Shown in pieces: positions 1 through 5,979 of a DNA stretch of 8,302 bases. Below the pieces are notes generated by a model. The model had not been told where the DNA came from, did not search any database, and saw only the letters and a list, made by a program, of their open reading frames with translations. Both the position numbers and the translations under genes were made by a program. The first letter of the stretch is position 1, and each line of letters begins with the position of its first letter. The stretch lies in contig CATWBR010000192.1 in NCBI GenBank assembly GCA_958349075.1, positions 1-8,302 on the forward strand, read 5' to 3'. The DNA is from an uncultured Clostridium sp. Lineage in GTDB: Bacteria; Bacillota; Clostridia; Lachnospirales; Lachnospiraceae.

Positions 1-1419
1 ATCCAGGAACGATACCGCTTTACACGGTGTACGGTAATTGGACGATGTAATCGTGATACCCGTAGCTGGAGTGCTGGAATGGATTACCTGGCCCCCGCCT
101 ATGTACATGGCAACGTGGTTGATGTAATTGCCGCTGGCATAGAACAGTAAGTCTCCCGGCTGTACGCTGCCGACCGAAATCTCACGTCCTTTGGCCGCCT
201 GATCCCTGGAACTTCTTCCCGTTGTGATTCCAAAGTGGGCATATACTCCCTGTGTAAATCCGGAACAGTCCGCGCCGTTTGTCAGGCTGGTTCCTCCATA
301 AACGTACGGATTGCCCAGGAACTGTTTTGCATAAGCTACGACGGCAGACCTTGTCGCGGAAGTGACCTCGCTTGAACCGCCGCCGGGACCTTTGGCCCCT
401 GAATCTCCGCCTCCCGGACCTTTATTGTTTGCGGCCTTCGTCGTCTCGGGCGCCTTGGTAGGTGCCTTTGTTGTTTCCGGCGCCTTAGTCGGCGTACTAT
501 TTGGGTTGGCTTCTATGGTTCCGTTATAGGATGTCTCAGGCGCTTTCGTTGTCGGCTGTGCTTTGGTCGTCTGCTTCGCGGCTTCCGTTGTCTGCTTGGC
601 AGCGTCCTTCTTGGCATCCTCCATCTTCTTGATCGCGTCCTCCGCATCTTTCTTAAGCTTTGCGGCCTCGGCTGCCTTCTGCTGTTCCTCCTGGGTGGAG
701 ACTGCCTGGTTAAATTCTACCTTCACATCGATATAATCTTTAAACACATAGCCAACCAGATCGTTATCGACGGATATCTTATAAAAATCTCCCTCTTCCC
801 CGATTACTACATACTCTGCATCCGGCGAAAGAAGATCGAGCGTCCTGCTGTCCAGGCCGGGCTTCTCGCGCAGCCTCAGTGTGCCGGTGCTGGCAACGCG
901 GGCCTTCTGTGTCCCCACCTGCCTGGCGATAGACTCCGCCTCTGAACCCGTTATAAAATACTGTGACTTAATATATCCTTTTACACTGCCCGACTGGATC
1001 TGGTACCACTTTCCGCCCTCCCCATCGACTGTGGAAAGGATCGTGGCGGCACAGTTGTTATAAATCTTCCCTACTACGGCGCTCGTTGTGTTGGCTTCCG
1101 CCCTCACATTGACATAATTGCTGACGCGGGAAATAGCCACATTATCATATGCCGATTTTGATGTGGCTTTTACAACCGGTACCTCTCCGTCACGGGACGA
1201 TGTGGCTGCCTGGGCCAGTTTCTCATCCGAAGAGAAGGCCTGAGCCAGCTCCTCCTCCGGGTTCAGGCTCCCGGCATAGTAATTATTGATCGCTACCGAC
1301 GCGCCCGCCACCGGTGAGTCAGTCTCAAGATTCATTGCAGCTTCCGATGAAAACGCCATCCCTCTTGCAAAAAGCAGGCAGGCGGACGACATCATCAGTA
1401 TCTTCAAACCCTTTTTCAT
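1..1419 (-). CDS. Secreted NlpC/P60 (C40) cell-wall hydrolase with two SH3 domains, C-terminus cut by window edge
   Basis: This is probably an exported peptidoglycan endopeptidase cleaving D-Glu/meso-DAP-type stem peptide bonds, the usual NlpC/P60 reaction. The 473 visible residues begin with a signal peptide (MKKGLKILMM, then a hydrophobic stretch to about residue 22). Two bacterial SH3 domains follow at about 95-157 (YVNVRAEA) and 173-235 (TLRLREKPG). Next come a charged, Ala/Lys-rich probable coiled coil (about 243-285) and a low-complexity linker of repeated TKAPETTKAP and KGPGGG units (about 286-350). The C-terminal catalytic domain has Cys385 (ADCSGF), His435 (INHVAMYIGG) and His447 as the likely triad. 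The frame is open to base 1 and the end of the domain has been reached, so only a few residues are probably missing. ATG 1417-1419 is preceded by AGGGGG, which overlaps the trxB stop; the two genes are 13 nt apart and probably co-transcribed. The domain reading is firm; the exact substrate is not known. Confidence 0.93.
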   Translation of the reverse strand, partial: MKKGLKILMMSSACLLFARGMAFSSEAAMNLETDSPVAGASVAINNYYAGSLNPEEELAQAFSSDEKLAQAATSSRDGEVPVVKATSKSAYDNVAISRVSNYVNVRAEANTTSAVVGKIYNNCAATILSTVDGEGGKWYQIQSGSVKGYIKSQYFITGSEAESIARQVGTQKARVASTGTLRLREKPGLDSRTLDLLSPDAEYVVIGEEGDFYKISVDNDLVGYVFKDYIDVKVEFNQAVSTQEEQQKAAEAAKLKKDAEDAIKKMEDAKKDAAKQTTEAAKQTTKAQPTTKAPETSYNGTIEANPNSTPTKAPETTKAPTKAPETTKAANNKGPGGGDSGAKGPGGGSSEVTSATRSAVVAYAKQFLGNPYVYGGTSLTNGADCSGFTQGVYAHFGITTGRSSRDQAAKGREISVGSVQPGDLLFYASGNYINHVAMYIGGGQVIHSSTPATGITITSSNYRTPCKAVSFLD

Positions 1420-1432
1420 GTGAAACTTCCCC

Positions 1433-2353
1433 CTAAATCATGGTAAGATAACTCTGGGCGCTGGTAATACAGTTCGCTCCGTCAGCAGCGGCCGTTATAA
1501 CCTGTCTGAGTGCCTTTGTCCTGACATCCCCGGCGGCATATACGCCATCCACCGATGTCTTTCCGTCCTCACCAGCTACAATATATCCATGCTGGTCCAT
1601 CTCTATCTGTCCGGAATACTGCTCACTGTCAGGCTCGATCCCAACGGCTATGAACACGCCGTCCACCTTCAGTTCACTCTTCTCCCCGGTCTTTTTATTC
1701 CTGAGCTTCAATGATTCAACTTTGTCCTCGCCCTCTATCTCATCCACTACCGTATCCCAGATGACTTCGACATTATCAAGGGACATCAGGCTGTTCTGCA
1801 GGCTCTTAGCGCCTCTCAGCTCATCCCTTCTGTGAATCAGGTATACCTTGCTGCACATCCTGGCAAGGAATATGGCATCCTCTATCGCCACATCGCCTCC
1901 GCCGATGACCGCCGTCACCTTATTCTTAAAGAAAGCTCCATCGCAGGTTGCACAGTAGGAAACCCCGGCTCCCGTCAGTATTTCTTCGCCCTTCGCTCCC
2001 AATTTTCTATGGTGGGCCCCCGTGGCAATGATCACTGTCTTTGCAAGATACGTGTCATTCTCGCAGACAATCTTCTTCACATCTCCGCCCAGCTCGGCCG
2101 CCATAACGGTGTCCTCCCTGAATTCGGCTCCCAGCTTGTCCGCATGTTCCCTCAGCTTCATCCCGAGGTCAAAGCCGGAAATGCCCGGAAGGCCGGGATA
2201 ATTATCTACTTCGTATGTGTTGAGGATCTGTCCCCCGCTCATCATATTTCTCTCAATCACCACCGTATCGAGCTCCGCCCTCTGTGCATAAACGGCGGCG
2301 CTTAATCCTGCCGGTCCTGAACCGATAATGATCAAATCATGGATTTTGTCCAT
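1433..2353 (-). CDS. trxB: Thioredoxin reductase (NADPH, FAD)
   Basis: This is a cytoplasmic flavoenzyme that passes electrons from NADPH through FAD and a redox disulfide to thioredoxin. At 306 residues it has normal low-molecular-weight TrxB length. Numbered from the chosen start, visible motifs are the FAD-binding GSGPAG (11-16), the redox-active CATC (Cys134, Cys137), the nucleotide-binding GGGDVAIEDA (about 151-160), HRRDELRG (174-181), whose arginines favour NADPH, and the C-terminal FAD motif GVYAAGDVR (270-278). Keeping the HRRD motif argues against the ferredoxin-linked TrxB-like enzymes of some clostridia. An ATG five codons upstream (2366-2368) is open, but GGAGG at 2362-2366 overlaps it and lies 8 nt before ATG 2351-2353, so the inner ATG is chosen. 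It is the first gene of a probable two-gene operon with the downstream wall hydrolase and is divergent from the SDR gene. Confidence 0.95.
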   Translation of the reverse strand: MDKIHDLIIIGSGPAGLSAAVYAQRAELDTVVIERNMMSGGQILNTYEVDNYPGLPGISGFDLGMKLREHADKLGAEFREDTVMAAELGGDVKKIVCENDTYLAKTVIIATGAHHRKLGAKGEEILTGAGVSYCATCDGAFFKNKVTAVIGGGDVAIEDAIFLARMCSKVYLIHRRDELRGAKSLQNSLMSLDNVEVIWDTVVDEIEGEDKVESLKLRNKKTGEKSELKVDGVFIAVGIEPDSEQYSGQIEMDQHGYIVAGEDGKTSVDGVYAAGDVRTKALRQVITAAADGANCITSAQSYLTMI

Positions 2354-2361
2354 CTGACCGT

Positions 2362-2366
2362 CCTCC
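2362..2366 (-). promoter_or_regulatory. Ribosome binding site that sets the trxB start
   Basis: GGAGG lies 8 nt upstream of ATG 2351-2353 and shares its last base with the alternative ATG at 2366-2368. The longer five-codon extension would therefore begin on top of its own ribosome site, which makes it unlikely. Confidence 0.8.
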
Positions 2367-2377
2367 ATTCGTCCTGA

Positions 2378-2407
2378 TATTTAGTCTGTTTTACTGTTTT
2401 TCCTCAA
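2378..2407 (-). promoter_or_regulatory. Weak candidate promoter close to trxB
   Basis: On the minus strand, TTGAGG (2402-2407) is followed after 18 nt by TAAATA (2378-2383). The -35 matches at four positions but the -10 is poor. It would give a very short leader for trxB. The TGGTATACT box further upstream is an alternative, and the two cannot be ranked from sequence alone. Confidence 0.3.
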
Positions 2408-2454
2408 TTCTCATATTGAATTACTGCTTATTCTTCTCTGGAATTTATCTGATG

Positions 2455-2489
2455 ACCAGGCATATCCTGTTGATTTACCCTGGTTTTTT
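2455..2489 (+). terminator. Possible weak hairpin with T6 tail on the plus strand
   Basis: ACCAGG (2455-2460) and CCTGGT (2479-2484) can form a six-pair stem around an 18-nt loop, followed by a run of six T (2484-2489). The stem is short and the loop long, and no plus-strand gene in the window lies directly upstream. It could stop antisense transcription coming out of trxB, or it may be chance. Confidence 0.25.
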
Positions 2490-2544
2490 CTGAATCCTGT
2501 ACTCCGTACTGCTTTTATCGTCCGTTTTCAGCCAAATTTAGGAA

Positions 2545-2574
2545 TTGACTTTTAAGCTTACTTTTAAGTATACC
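2545..2574 (+). promoter_or_regulatory. Candidate distal plus-strand promoter overlapping a minus-strand -10
   Basis: TTGACT (2545-2550) is followed after 18 nt by TATACC (2569-2574). The -35 matches five of six consensus bases. The element is about 225 nt before the SDR start, so it would give a long leader; the closer 2655-2683 promoter looks better placed. Its -10 overlaps the minus-strand TATACT box at 2567-2572. Confidence 0.4.
2548..2568. repeat. Tandem direct repeat ACTTTTAAG, 12-nt period
   Basis: Two exact copies of ACTTTTAAG lie at 2548-2556 and 2560-2568, separated by CTT. They sit between the -35 and -10 of the plus-strand candidate promoter and next to the minus-strand TATACT box. 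A pair of identical half-sites about one helical turn apart is a common arrangement for a regulator binding one DNA face. No known operator is recognised. Confidence 0.6.
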
Positions 2575-2575
2575 A
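2567..2575 (-). promoter_or_regulatory. Candidate extended -10 element directed toward trxB
   Basis: On the minus strand this reads TGGTATACT, an extended -10 (TG-N-TATACT) matching five of six -10 bases. No good -35 is found 16-19 nt upstream, though extended -10 promoters can work with a weak one. The transcript would carry about 200 nt of leader before trxB. Confidence 0.4.
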
Positions 2576-2593
2576 CATCTTTCCAGCATGGAA

Positions 2594-2608
2594 CAGATAT
2601 TTTATCTG
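2594..2608. repeat. Perfect small palindrome CAGATA-TTT-TATCTG
   Basis: The 15-nt sequence CAGATATTTTATCTG is a perfect inverted repeat with a 3-nt centre. It sits inside a second, looser inverted repeat, TTCCAG (2581-2586) with CTGGAA (2606-2611). It lies just upstream of the minus-strand TATACT box and between the two plus-strand candidate promoters, so it could be an operator for either gene. The regulator is unknown. Confidence 0.45.
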
Positions 2609-2654
2609 GAAACTTCTTACATTTTTCTGCTCACGCTCCCCTTCAGTTTTTATC

Positions 2655-2683
2655 ATGACTTTTTTCCAAATACGTGGTAAAAT
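2655..2683 (+). promoter_or_regulatory. Promoter likely driving the SDR gene
   Basis: ATGACT (2655-2660) is followed after exactly 17 nt by TAAAAT (2678-2683), with TG one base before the -10 (TGGTAAAAT). The -35 matches four of six consensus bases, the -10 five of six, and the extended -10 is intact. Transcription would start near 2690, giving a leader of about 110 nt. Confidence 0.6.
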
Positions 2684-2784
2684 ACTCTTAACCTAAATAC
2701 GAAAATCACTGCTGCCGCACACGGATTGGCCGGTAACGGTTGACCGATGCCGCTCACAGTGAAAATCCCGCAGGTTATTCTGTC

Positions 2785-2791
2785 AAAGGAG
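2785..2791 (+). promoter_or_regulatory. Ribosome binding site that sets the SDR start
   Basis: AAAGGAG lies 8 nt before ATG 2800-2802. No comparable site precedes the upstream in-frame TTG at 2740, so the shorter protein is preferred. Confidence 0.85.
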
Positions 2792-2799
2792 TTGATTTT

Positions 2800-3531
2800 A
2801 TGTCAAGAAAAACTGTACTTGTTACCGGCGCTTCCCGTGGAATCGGAAAGGCCATCGCGATAAAATATGCCAAAAAGGGCTATAACGTGATTATCACCTG
2901 CGTCCGCCGGCGCGACCAGCTTATGCTGACCGAAGTGGAGATTGAAAACTATAATACAGAATGCATGACATGGGTCGGAGATGCCGGTGATTACGGTTCC
3001 TGCGAAGAGTTATTTAAACAGATAAAAAAGCGGTTCGGCGGGCTCGATGTGCTTGTAAACAATGCAGGCATTTCCTACATCGGCCTGCTTCAGGAGATGA
3101 AACCGGAGGATTGGGACCTTATCATCCGGACAAATTTGACTTCCGTATTTAACTGCTGCCGCCTTGCCGTTCCGATGATGCTCCAGAAACAGCAGGGTAA
3201 GATTGTGAATATCTCTTCCGTATGGGGAGTAAGCGGCGCATCCTGTGAGGTGGCTTATTCCGCCACCAAAGGCGGAGTCAACGCCTTTACGAAGGCGCTG
3301 GCCAAGGAACTGGCTCCCAGCAATATCCAGGTCAATGCCATTGCCTGCGGCGCCATTGATACGGAGATGAACCATTTCCTTCACAGGGAGGATTTAATCA
3401 GCCTGATGGAAGACATCCCGGCCGGACGGCTGGGTAAGGCGGAAGAAGTAGCGGATCTGGCTTACCATCTCGGGTATAAGGAGTCCTATCTGACCGGACA
3501 GGTTATCGGGCTGGACGGAGGCTGGATTTAA
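2800..3531 (+). CDS. SDR-family oxidoreductase, FabG-like
   Basis: This is a classical short-chain dehydrogenase/reductase of 243 residues, a cytoplasmic NAD(P)H-dependent carbonyl reductase. It shows the dinucleotide motif TGASRGIG (9-16), NNAG (87-90), active-site Asn112, Ser140 (VNISS), Tyr153 and Lys157 (YSATK), and a C-terminal GLDGGWI, so the Asn-Ser-Tyr-Lys tetrad is complete. It resembles 3-oxoacyl-ACP reductase (FabG), but no other fatty-acid gene is nearby, so it is not given that name. Clostridial relatives of this type are sometimes named for reduction of an aminopentanone modification on elongation factor P (YmfI-like); I cannot confirm this here. It is a single-gene unit with its own promoter, divergent from trxB and convergent with the phosphonate-type operon. 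The start is set by AAAGGAG. Confidence 0.92.
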   Translation: MSRKTVLVTGASRGIGKAIAIKYAKKGYNVIITCVRRRDQLMLTEVEIENYNTECMTWVGDAGDYGSCEELFKQIKKRFGGLDVLVNNAGISYIGLLQEMKPEDWDLIIRTNLTSVFNCCRLAVPMMLQKQQGKIVNISSVWGVSGASCEVAYSATKGGVNAFTKALAKELAPSNIQVNAIACGAIDTEMNHFLHREDLISLMEDIPAGRLGKAEEVADLAYHLGYKESYLTGQVIGLDGGWI

Positions 3532-3542
3532 GGGGCAGCTGA

Positions 3543-3558
3543 GTTAATGATTATTAAC
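3543..3558. repeat. Perfect inverted repeat GTTAAT-GATT-ATTAAC
   Basis: A 16-nt perfect inverted repeat (6-nt arms, 4-nt centre) lies 11 nt after the SDR stop and just beyond the T-tract of the minus-strand terminator. It is AT-rich, so the RNA hairpin would be weak; a protein-binding site or chance is equally possible. Confidence 0.45.
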
Positions 3559-3559
3559 G

Positions 3560-3606
3560 AAAAAAGGAGAGAGGGGACGAAATTCATCTTTCGTCTTCTC
3601 TCTCCT
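3560..3606 (-). terminator. Strong intrinsic terminator of the four-gene operon, possibly bidirectional
   Basis: Arms 3565-3582 and 3589-3606 pair along all 18 positions around the 6-nt loop TTCATC. In plus-strand RNA two pairs are G-U; in minus-strand RNA those two become C-A mismatches. Reading the minus strand, the hairpin is followed by TTTTTT (3565 down to 3560), a proper terminator for the dehydrogenase operon ending at 3666. On the plus strand only AATTT follows, so the stem is stronger but the T-tract is poor; it may still help end the SDR transcript. Confidence 0.88.
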
Positions 3607-3665
3607 AATTTCAATGACTGATCGTCCGCGGTGTTTTAAAATCAGCAGTATCCACCGGCCGCCTT

Positions 3666-4826
3666 TTATTCAAACAATGATTTATATATCCTTATAATAT
3701 CCTCTTTATCCGGTTTCTTCCTCGTATTTCCCGGGCTTCCGCTGTCCAGCGCATCCTGCGCCATCTTATCTGCCCTGCCGAGAAAATCCGCCTTATCGAT
3801 GCCGAATTCTTCCGGCGTCTGAATCTTCAGGCTCCTGCAAAGCTCAGATGCCGCCCGGACAAACGCGGAGGCTCCTTCCATTTCCGTCATTCCTTTTTCA
3901 TATACGCCTATCACCTGGGCCAGCTCCCTGAACCGTTCCGGGCAGCCTTCTACGGCAAATTCCAGACATTTTTCCAGAAGCATGGCGTTGGAAAGACCGT
4001 GGGGCACGTGATAAAGTGCACCAATGGGGCGGCTCATGCCATGGATGATGGTCACGGAAGAATTATTAAACGCCATTCCCGCCTCCAGTGCCGCAATAGC
4101 CATGTCAATCCTGGCTTCCATATTGCTTCCGTCGGTATAGCACAGATGCAGGCTGTCAAAAATTCTTTTTACTGCCGACTTTGCCATCGTATCCGTCATA
4201 GAAAATGCCTTTACGGATGTGTATGCCTCCACTGCATGACACAGTGCGTCAATTCCGGTGGCTGCCGTGACGGCGGGGGGTGCCGTCATGGTGAACACCG
4301 GGTCAATCACAGCCAATCCCGGCAAAAGAGCCGGTCCTTTCAGGAGCATTTTTATATTTTTCTCCGTATTGTTGATGATGGTAAACTGGGTCGCCTCGCT
4401 TCCCGTTCCTGCGGTCGTCGGAACGGCGCACATGGGTGGAAAACGGCCCTCAATAATTTTCCCCATAAAACTATTGATATTGTCGCCCAACACAATTACG
4501 GCTGCAATTGCCTTCATACTGTCGATGGGGCTTCCGCCCCCTACTGCTATCAGAAAATCACACTGCTTTTGAAGATAAATCTCCGCTCCCTCAGCTATCA
4601 TATAATCACAGGGTTCCTGATTAATCCCGTCATAGATTTCATAAGCAATGCCGATTTCGTCGAGAAGACCGGTCACCTTTTCCACATTCCGGAGTTTTAC
4701 CATTACAGCGTCCGTTACGATAAGCGCTTTCGTCCCGGAACTGCTCCATGTATCCTTTGCCAGCGCCAGCGCTCCCTCCCCCAGCAGTACCTTCTGCGGG
4801 GTCAGATATGTATATGCCACAGTCAT
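3666..4826 (-). CDS. Iron-containing alcohol dehydrogenase (group III), candidate acetaldehyde reductase
   Basis: This is a cytoplasmic NAD(P)-dependent Fe-ADH of 386 residues, normal for the family. It has GGGSPID (96-102) for the cofactor, TTAGTGSEAT (137-146), and all four metal ligands: Asp193, His197 (GIDALCHAVEAY), His262 (IIHGMSRP) and His276 (VPHG). The family covers ethanol, 1,2- and 1,3-propanediol and butanol dehydrogenases, and the exact substrate cannot be read from sequence. As last gene of the operon after the phosphonoacetaldehyde-type dehydrogenase (7-nt gap), it could reduce acetaldehyde released by the PhnX-like enzyme; that is inference. The start is ambiguous: ATG 4824-4826 lies only 1 nt from AGGAGG, while in-frame GTG 4818-4820 has ideal 7-nt spacing and gives MAYTYLTPQ. 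The outer ATG is used as the boundary, but GTG may be the true start. Confidence 0.93.
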   Translation of the reverse strand: MTVAYTYLTPQKVLLGEGALALAKDTWSSSGTKALIVTDAVMVKLRNVEKVTGLLDEIGIAYEIYDGINQEPCDYMIAEGAEIYLQKQCDFLIAVGGGSPIDSMKAIAAVIVLGDNINSFMGKIIEGRFPPMCAVPTTAGTGSEATQFTIINNTEKNIKMLLKGPALLPGLAVIDPVFTMTAPPAVTAATGIDALCHAVEAYTSVKAFSMTDTMAKSAVKRIFDSLHLCYTDGSNMEARIDMAIAALEAGMAFNNSSVTIIHGMSRPIGALYHVPHGLSNAMLLEKCLEFAVEGCPERFRELAQVIGVYEKGMTEMEGASAFVRAASELCRSLKIQTPEEFGIDKADFLGRADKMAQDALDSGSPGNTRKKPDKEDIIRIYKSLFE

Positions 4827-4827
4827 C

Positions 4828-4833
4828 CCTCCT
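4828..4833 (-). promoter_or_regulatory. Ribosome binding site at the dehydrogenase-dehydrogenase junction
   Basis: AGGAGG immediately follows the upstream stop codon TAA (4834-4836). It is 1 nt from the ATG at 4824-4826 but 7 nt from the in-frame GTG at 4818-4820, which favours GTG initiation and suggests translational coupling. Confidence 0.7.
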
Positions 4834-5967
4834 TTAATATACGGACAGGAGAATTTCTTTTACCTGTTCCGGGCTGATGTCCACAGGGTTATTATCCATG
4901 CGGCCCTTTGTAAAGGTGCCCTCCACAATCAGGTCGATCCCCTCTTTCGGGATGCCGAGAGCGCCGAGGCGCAGCTCCACAATTCCGTCACAGGCGGAAT
5001 CCATCCAGTTCTTTAATCCGCCGTGCTTCTCCAGCACTTCAAAAAGTAAATCCGCTAAAACAGTTTTCTCACGGTTAATCTTGGAAACCGCATCTAATGA
5101 AAGCGCGCAGGCCAGGCCGTGCTCCAACCCATACTGCATCGTAATCGGATAACTGATGGAATGGCAGGCCGTGGTTCTCGTTTTTGCAAACGCCATACCG
5201 GCCAGGAGGGCGCCTCTTGACATTGCCGTCCTAAGCTCCAGGTTCTTCGGATCCTTCAGTACCTGCGGAAGATACGTCAGTATCATGTCGATCGCCCTGA
5301 GAGCGATATCTTTCACTACGTAAGTAGTCGGCTTGGCCCAGTAAGACTCCATTGCATGAGACAATGCGTCAAGTCCGGTGGAAAGTGTAAGGCGCAGCGG
5401 AAGAGACAGTGTCAGATCCGGAATAACAATGGCCTTTTTTGCATAATTCTCCTCACAGTCGATGGAGAACTTTGCTTTCTTATCCACATCCCATATCGTA
5501 GCAAATCTTGTAACCTCGGAACCGGTTCCTGCAGCAGACGGAAGCGCAATAATATCGATGAACTGATGGGGTGTCGTGTAAGATTTGTTCTTCAGCGCTT
5601 CCGTGATGAACGGGATGGTGATCTCTTTCCCTTTAAACATGTAATAAAATGCGCTGACCGCTTTCGCGAGATCGATTGTGCTTCCGCCGCCTATGGCAAG
5701 AATCTGAGTCGGGTTCAGATCACCAACCGTGTTTAATGCATCAAATATATCTTTCTGTGTGGGATTGCCCGGGCATTTGTCCACCCATGCAAGAATTCCT
5801 GCCTGCACGCCCTGTTCAATCTCCTGCGTAATCCCCCAGATATCCGTGGTAAACCGGTCGCAGACCACCAGTGTCTTCTGATTGTGATCGCATCCGGTAA
5901 TCAATCGGTGCAGTCCTTCCATATCTGAAAATTCTATTTCTACAGAACAAAACGGATTATAACCCAT
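4834..5967 (-). CDS. Fe-dependent dehydrogenase of the phosphonoacetaldehyde reductase / hydroxyethylphosphonate dehydrogenase type
   Basis: This 377-residue Fe-ADH differs clearly from its downstream neighbour. It has GGGSTID (93-99), AAGTGSEVTRFATIWD (145-160), STGLDALSHAMESYW (196-210) and HSISYP (269-274). The metal ligands Asp200, His204, His269 and His283 are all present. The FATIWD segment followed by lysines and the DALSHAMES / HSISYP pair resemble, from memory, enzymes reducing phosphonoacetaldehyde to 2-hydroxyethylphosphonate; the reaction is reversible in principle. The PhnX-like hydrolase and OPA transporter in the same operon support a phosphonate substrate. A sulfoacetaldehyde/isethionate enzyme is the main alternative, and a plain alcohol dehydrogenase cannot be excluded. 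AGGAGG (5976-5981) overlaps the transporter's TAG stop, 8 nt before the ATG, so translation is probably coupled. Confidence 0.85.
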   Translation of the reverse strand: MGYNPFCSVEIEFSDMEGLHRLITGCDHNQKTLVVCDRFTTDIWGITQEIEQGVQAGILAWVDKCPGNPTQKDIFDALNTVGDLNPTQILAIGGGSTIDLAKAVSAFYYMFKGKEITIPFITEALKNKSYTTPHQFIDIIALPSAAGTGSEVTRFATIWDVDKKAKFSIDCEENYAKKAIVIPDLTLSLPLRLTLSTGLDALSHAMESYWAKPTTYVVKDIALRAIDMILTYLPQVLKDPKNLELRTAMSRGALLAGMAFAKTRTTACHSISYPITMQYGLEHGLACALSLDAVSKINREKTVLADLLFEVLEKHGGLKNWMDSACDGIVELRLGALGIPKEGIDLIVEGTFTKGRMDNNPVDISPEQVKEILLSVY

Positions 5968-5979
5968 AAAATATCCCTC

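Larger units (their letters stand above)
2354..2799. other. Divergent intergenic region between trxB and the SDR gene
   Basis: These 446 bases hold no convincing gene. The stretch is markedly more AT-rich than its flanks from about 2370 to 2700. It contains candidate promoters on both strands (listed separately), a tandem ACTTTTAAG repeat, a CAGATA/TATCTG palindrome, and a small hairpin followed by six T on the plus strand. The last 110 nt (about 2690-2799) are GC-richer and would be the SDR leader. An in-frame TTG at 2740 extends the SDR frame by 20 codons, but the extension has no SDR-like features and no ribosome site. Confidence 0.7.

Noticed and set aside
430..600. Apparent DNA tandem repeats, considered as a mobile or CRISPR-like array
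   Set aside because: The repetition is explained by the Thr/Lys/Ala/Pro-rich linker of the NlpC/P60 protein; unit lengths are irregular and there are no spacers.
1832..2305. Plus-strand open frame of 157 codons opposite trxB
   Set aside because: It lies wholly antisense to a well-supported TrxB reading frame and shows no domain features.
2354..2368. Five-codon extension of TrxB from ATG 2366-2368
   Set aside because: The GGAGG ribosome site for the inner ATG overlaps this codon, and no separate site lies upstream of it.
2740..2799. N-terminal extension of the SDR from an in-frame TTG at 2740
   Set aside because: No ribosome site precedes it, whereas AAAGGAG sits 8 nt before ATG 2800, and SDR proteins normally begin only a few residues before the TGxxxGxG motif.
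2690..2799. Possible riboswitch in the SDR leader (CACTG/CAGTG and CGGT/ACCG pairings)
   Set aside because: Pairings are short, some loops are too small, and no known riboswitch core was recognised.
3999..4877. Long plus-strand open frame (292 codons) opposite the second Fe-ADH
   Set aside because: It is the antisense shadow of a clear iron-dehydrogenase gene, its translation is rich in His, Cys and Arg with no recognisable domain, and it has no convincing ribosome site.
3666..5967. Sulfoacetaldehyde/isethionate (taurine) pathway as the main reading of the dehydrogenases
   Set aside because: The PhnX-like hydrolase with its Schiff-base lysine and the OPA transporter with both phosphate-binding arginines favour a phosphonate; no glycyl-radical lyase or taurine gene is present. 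Kept only as an alternative.
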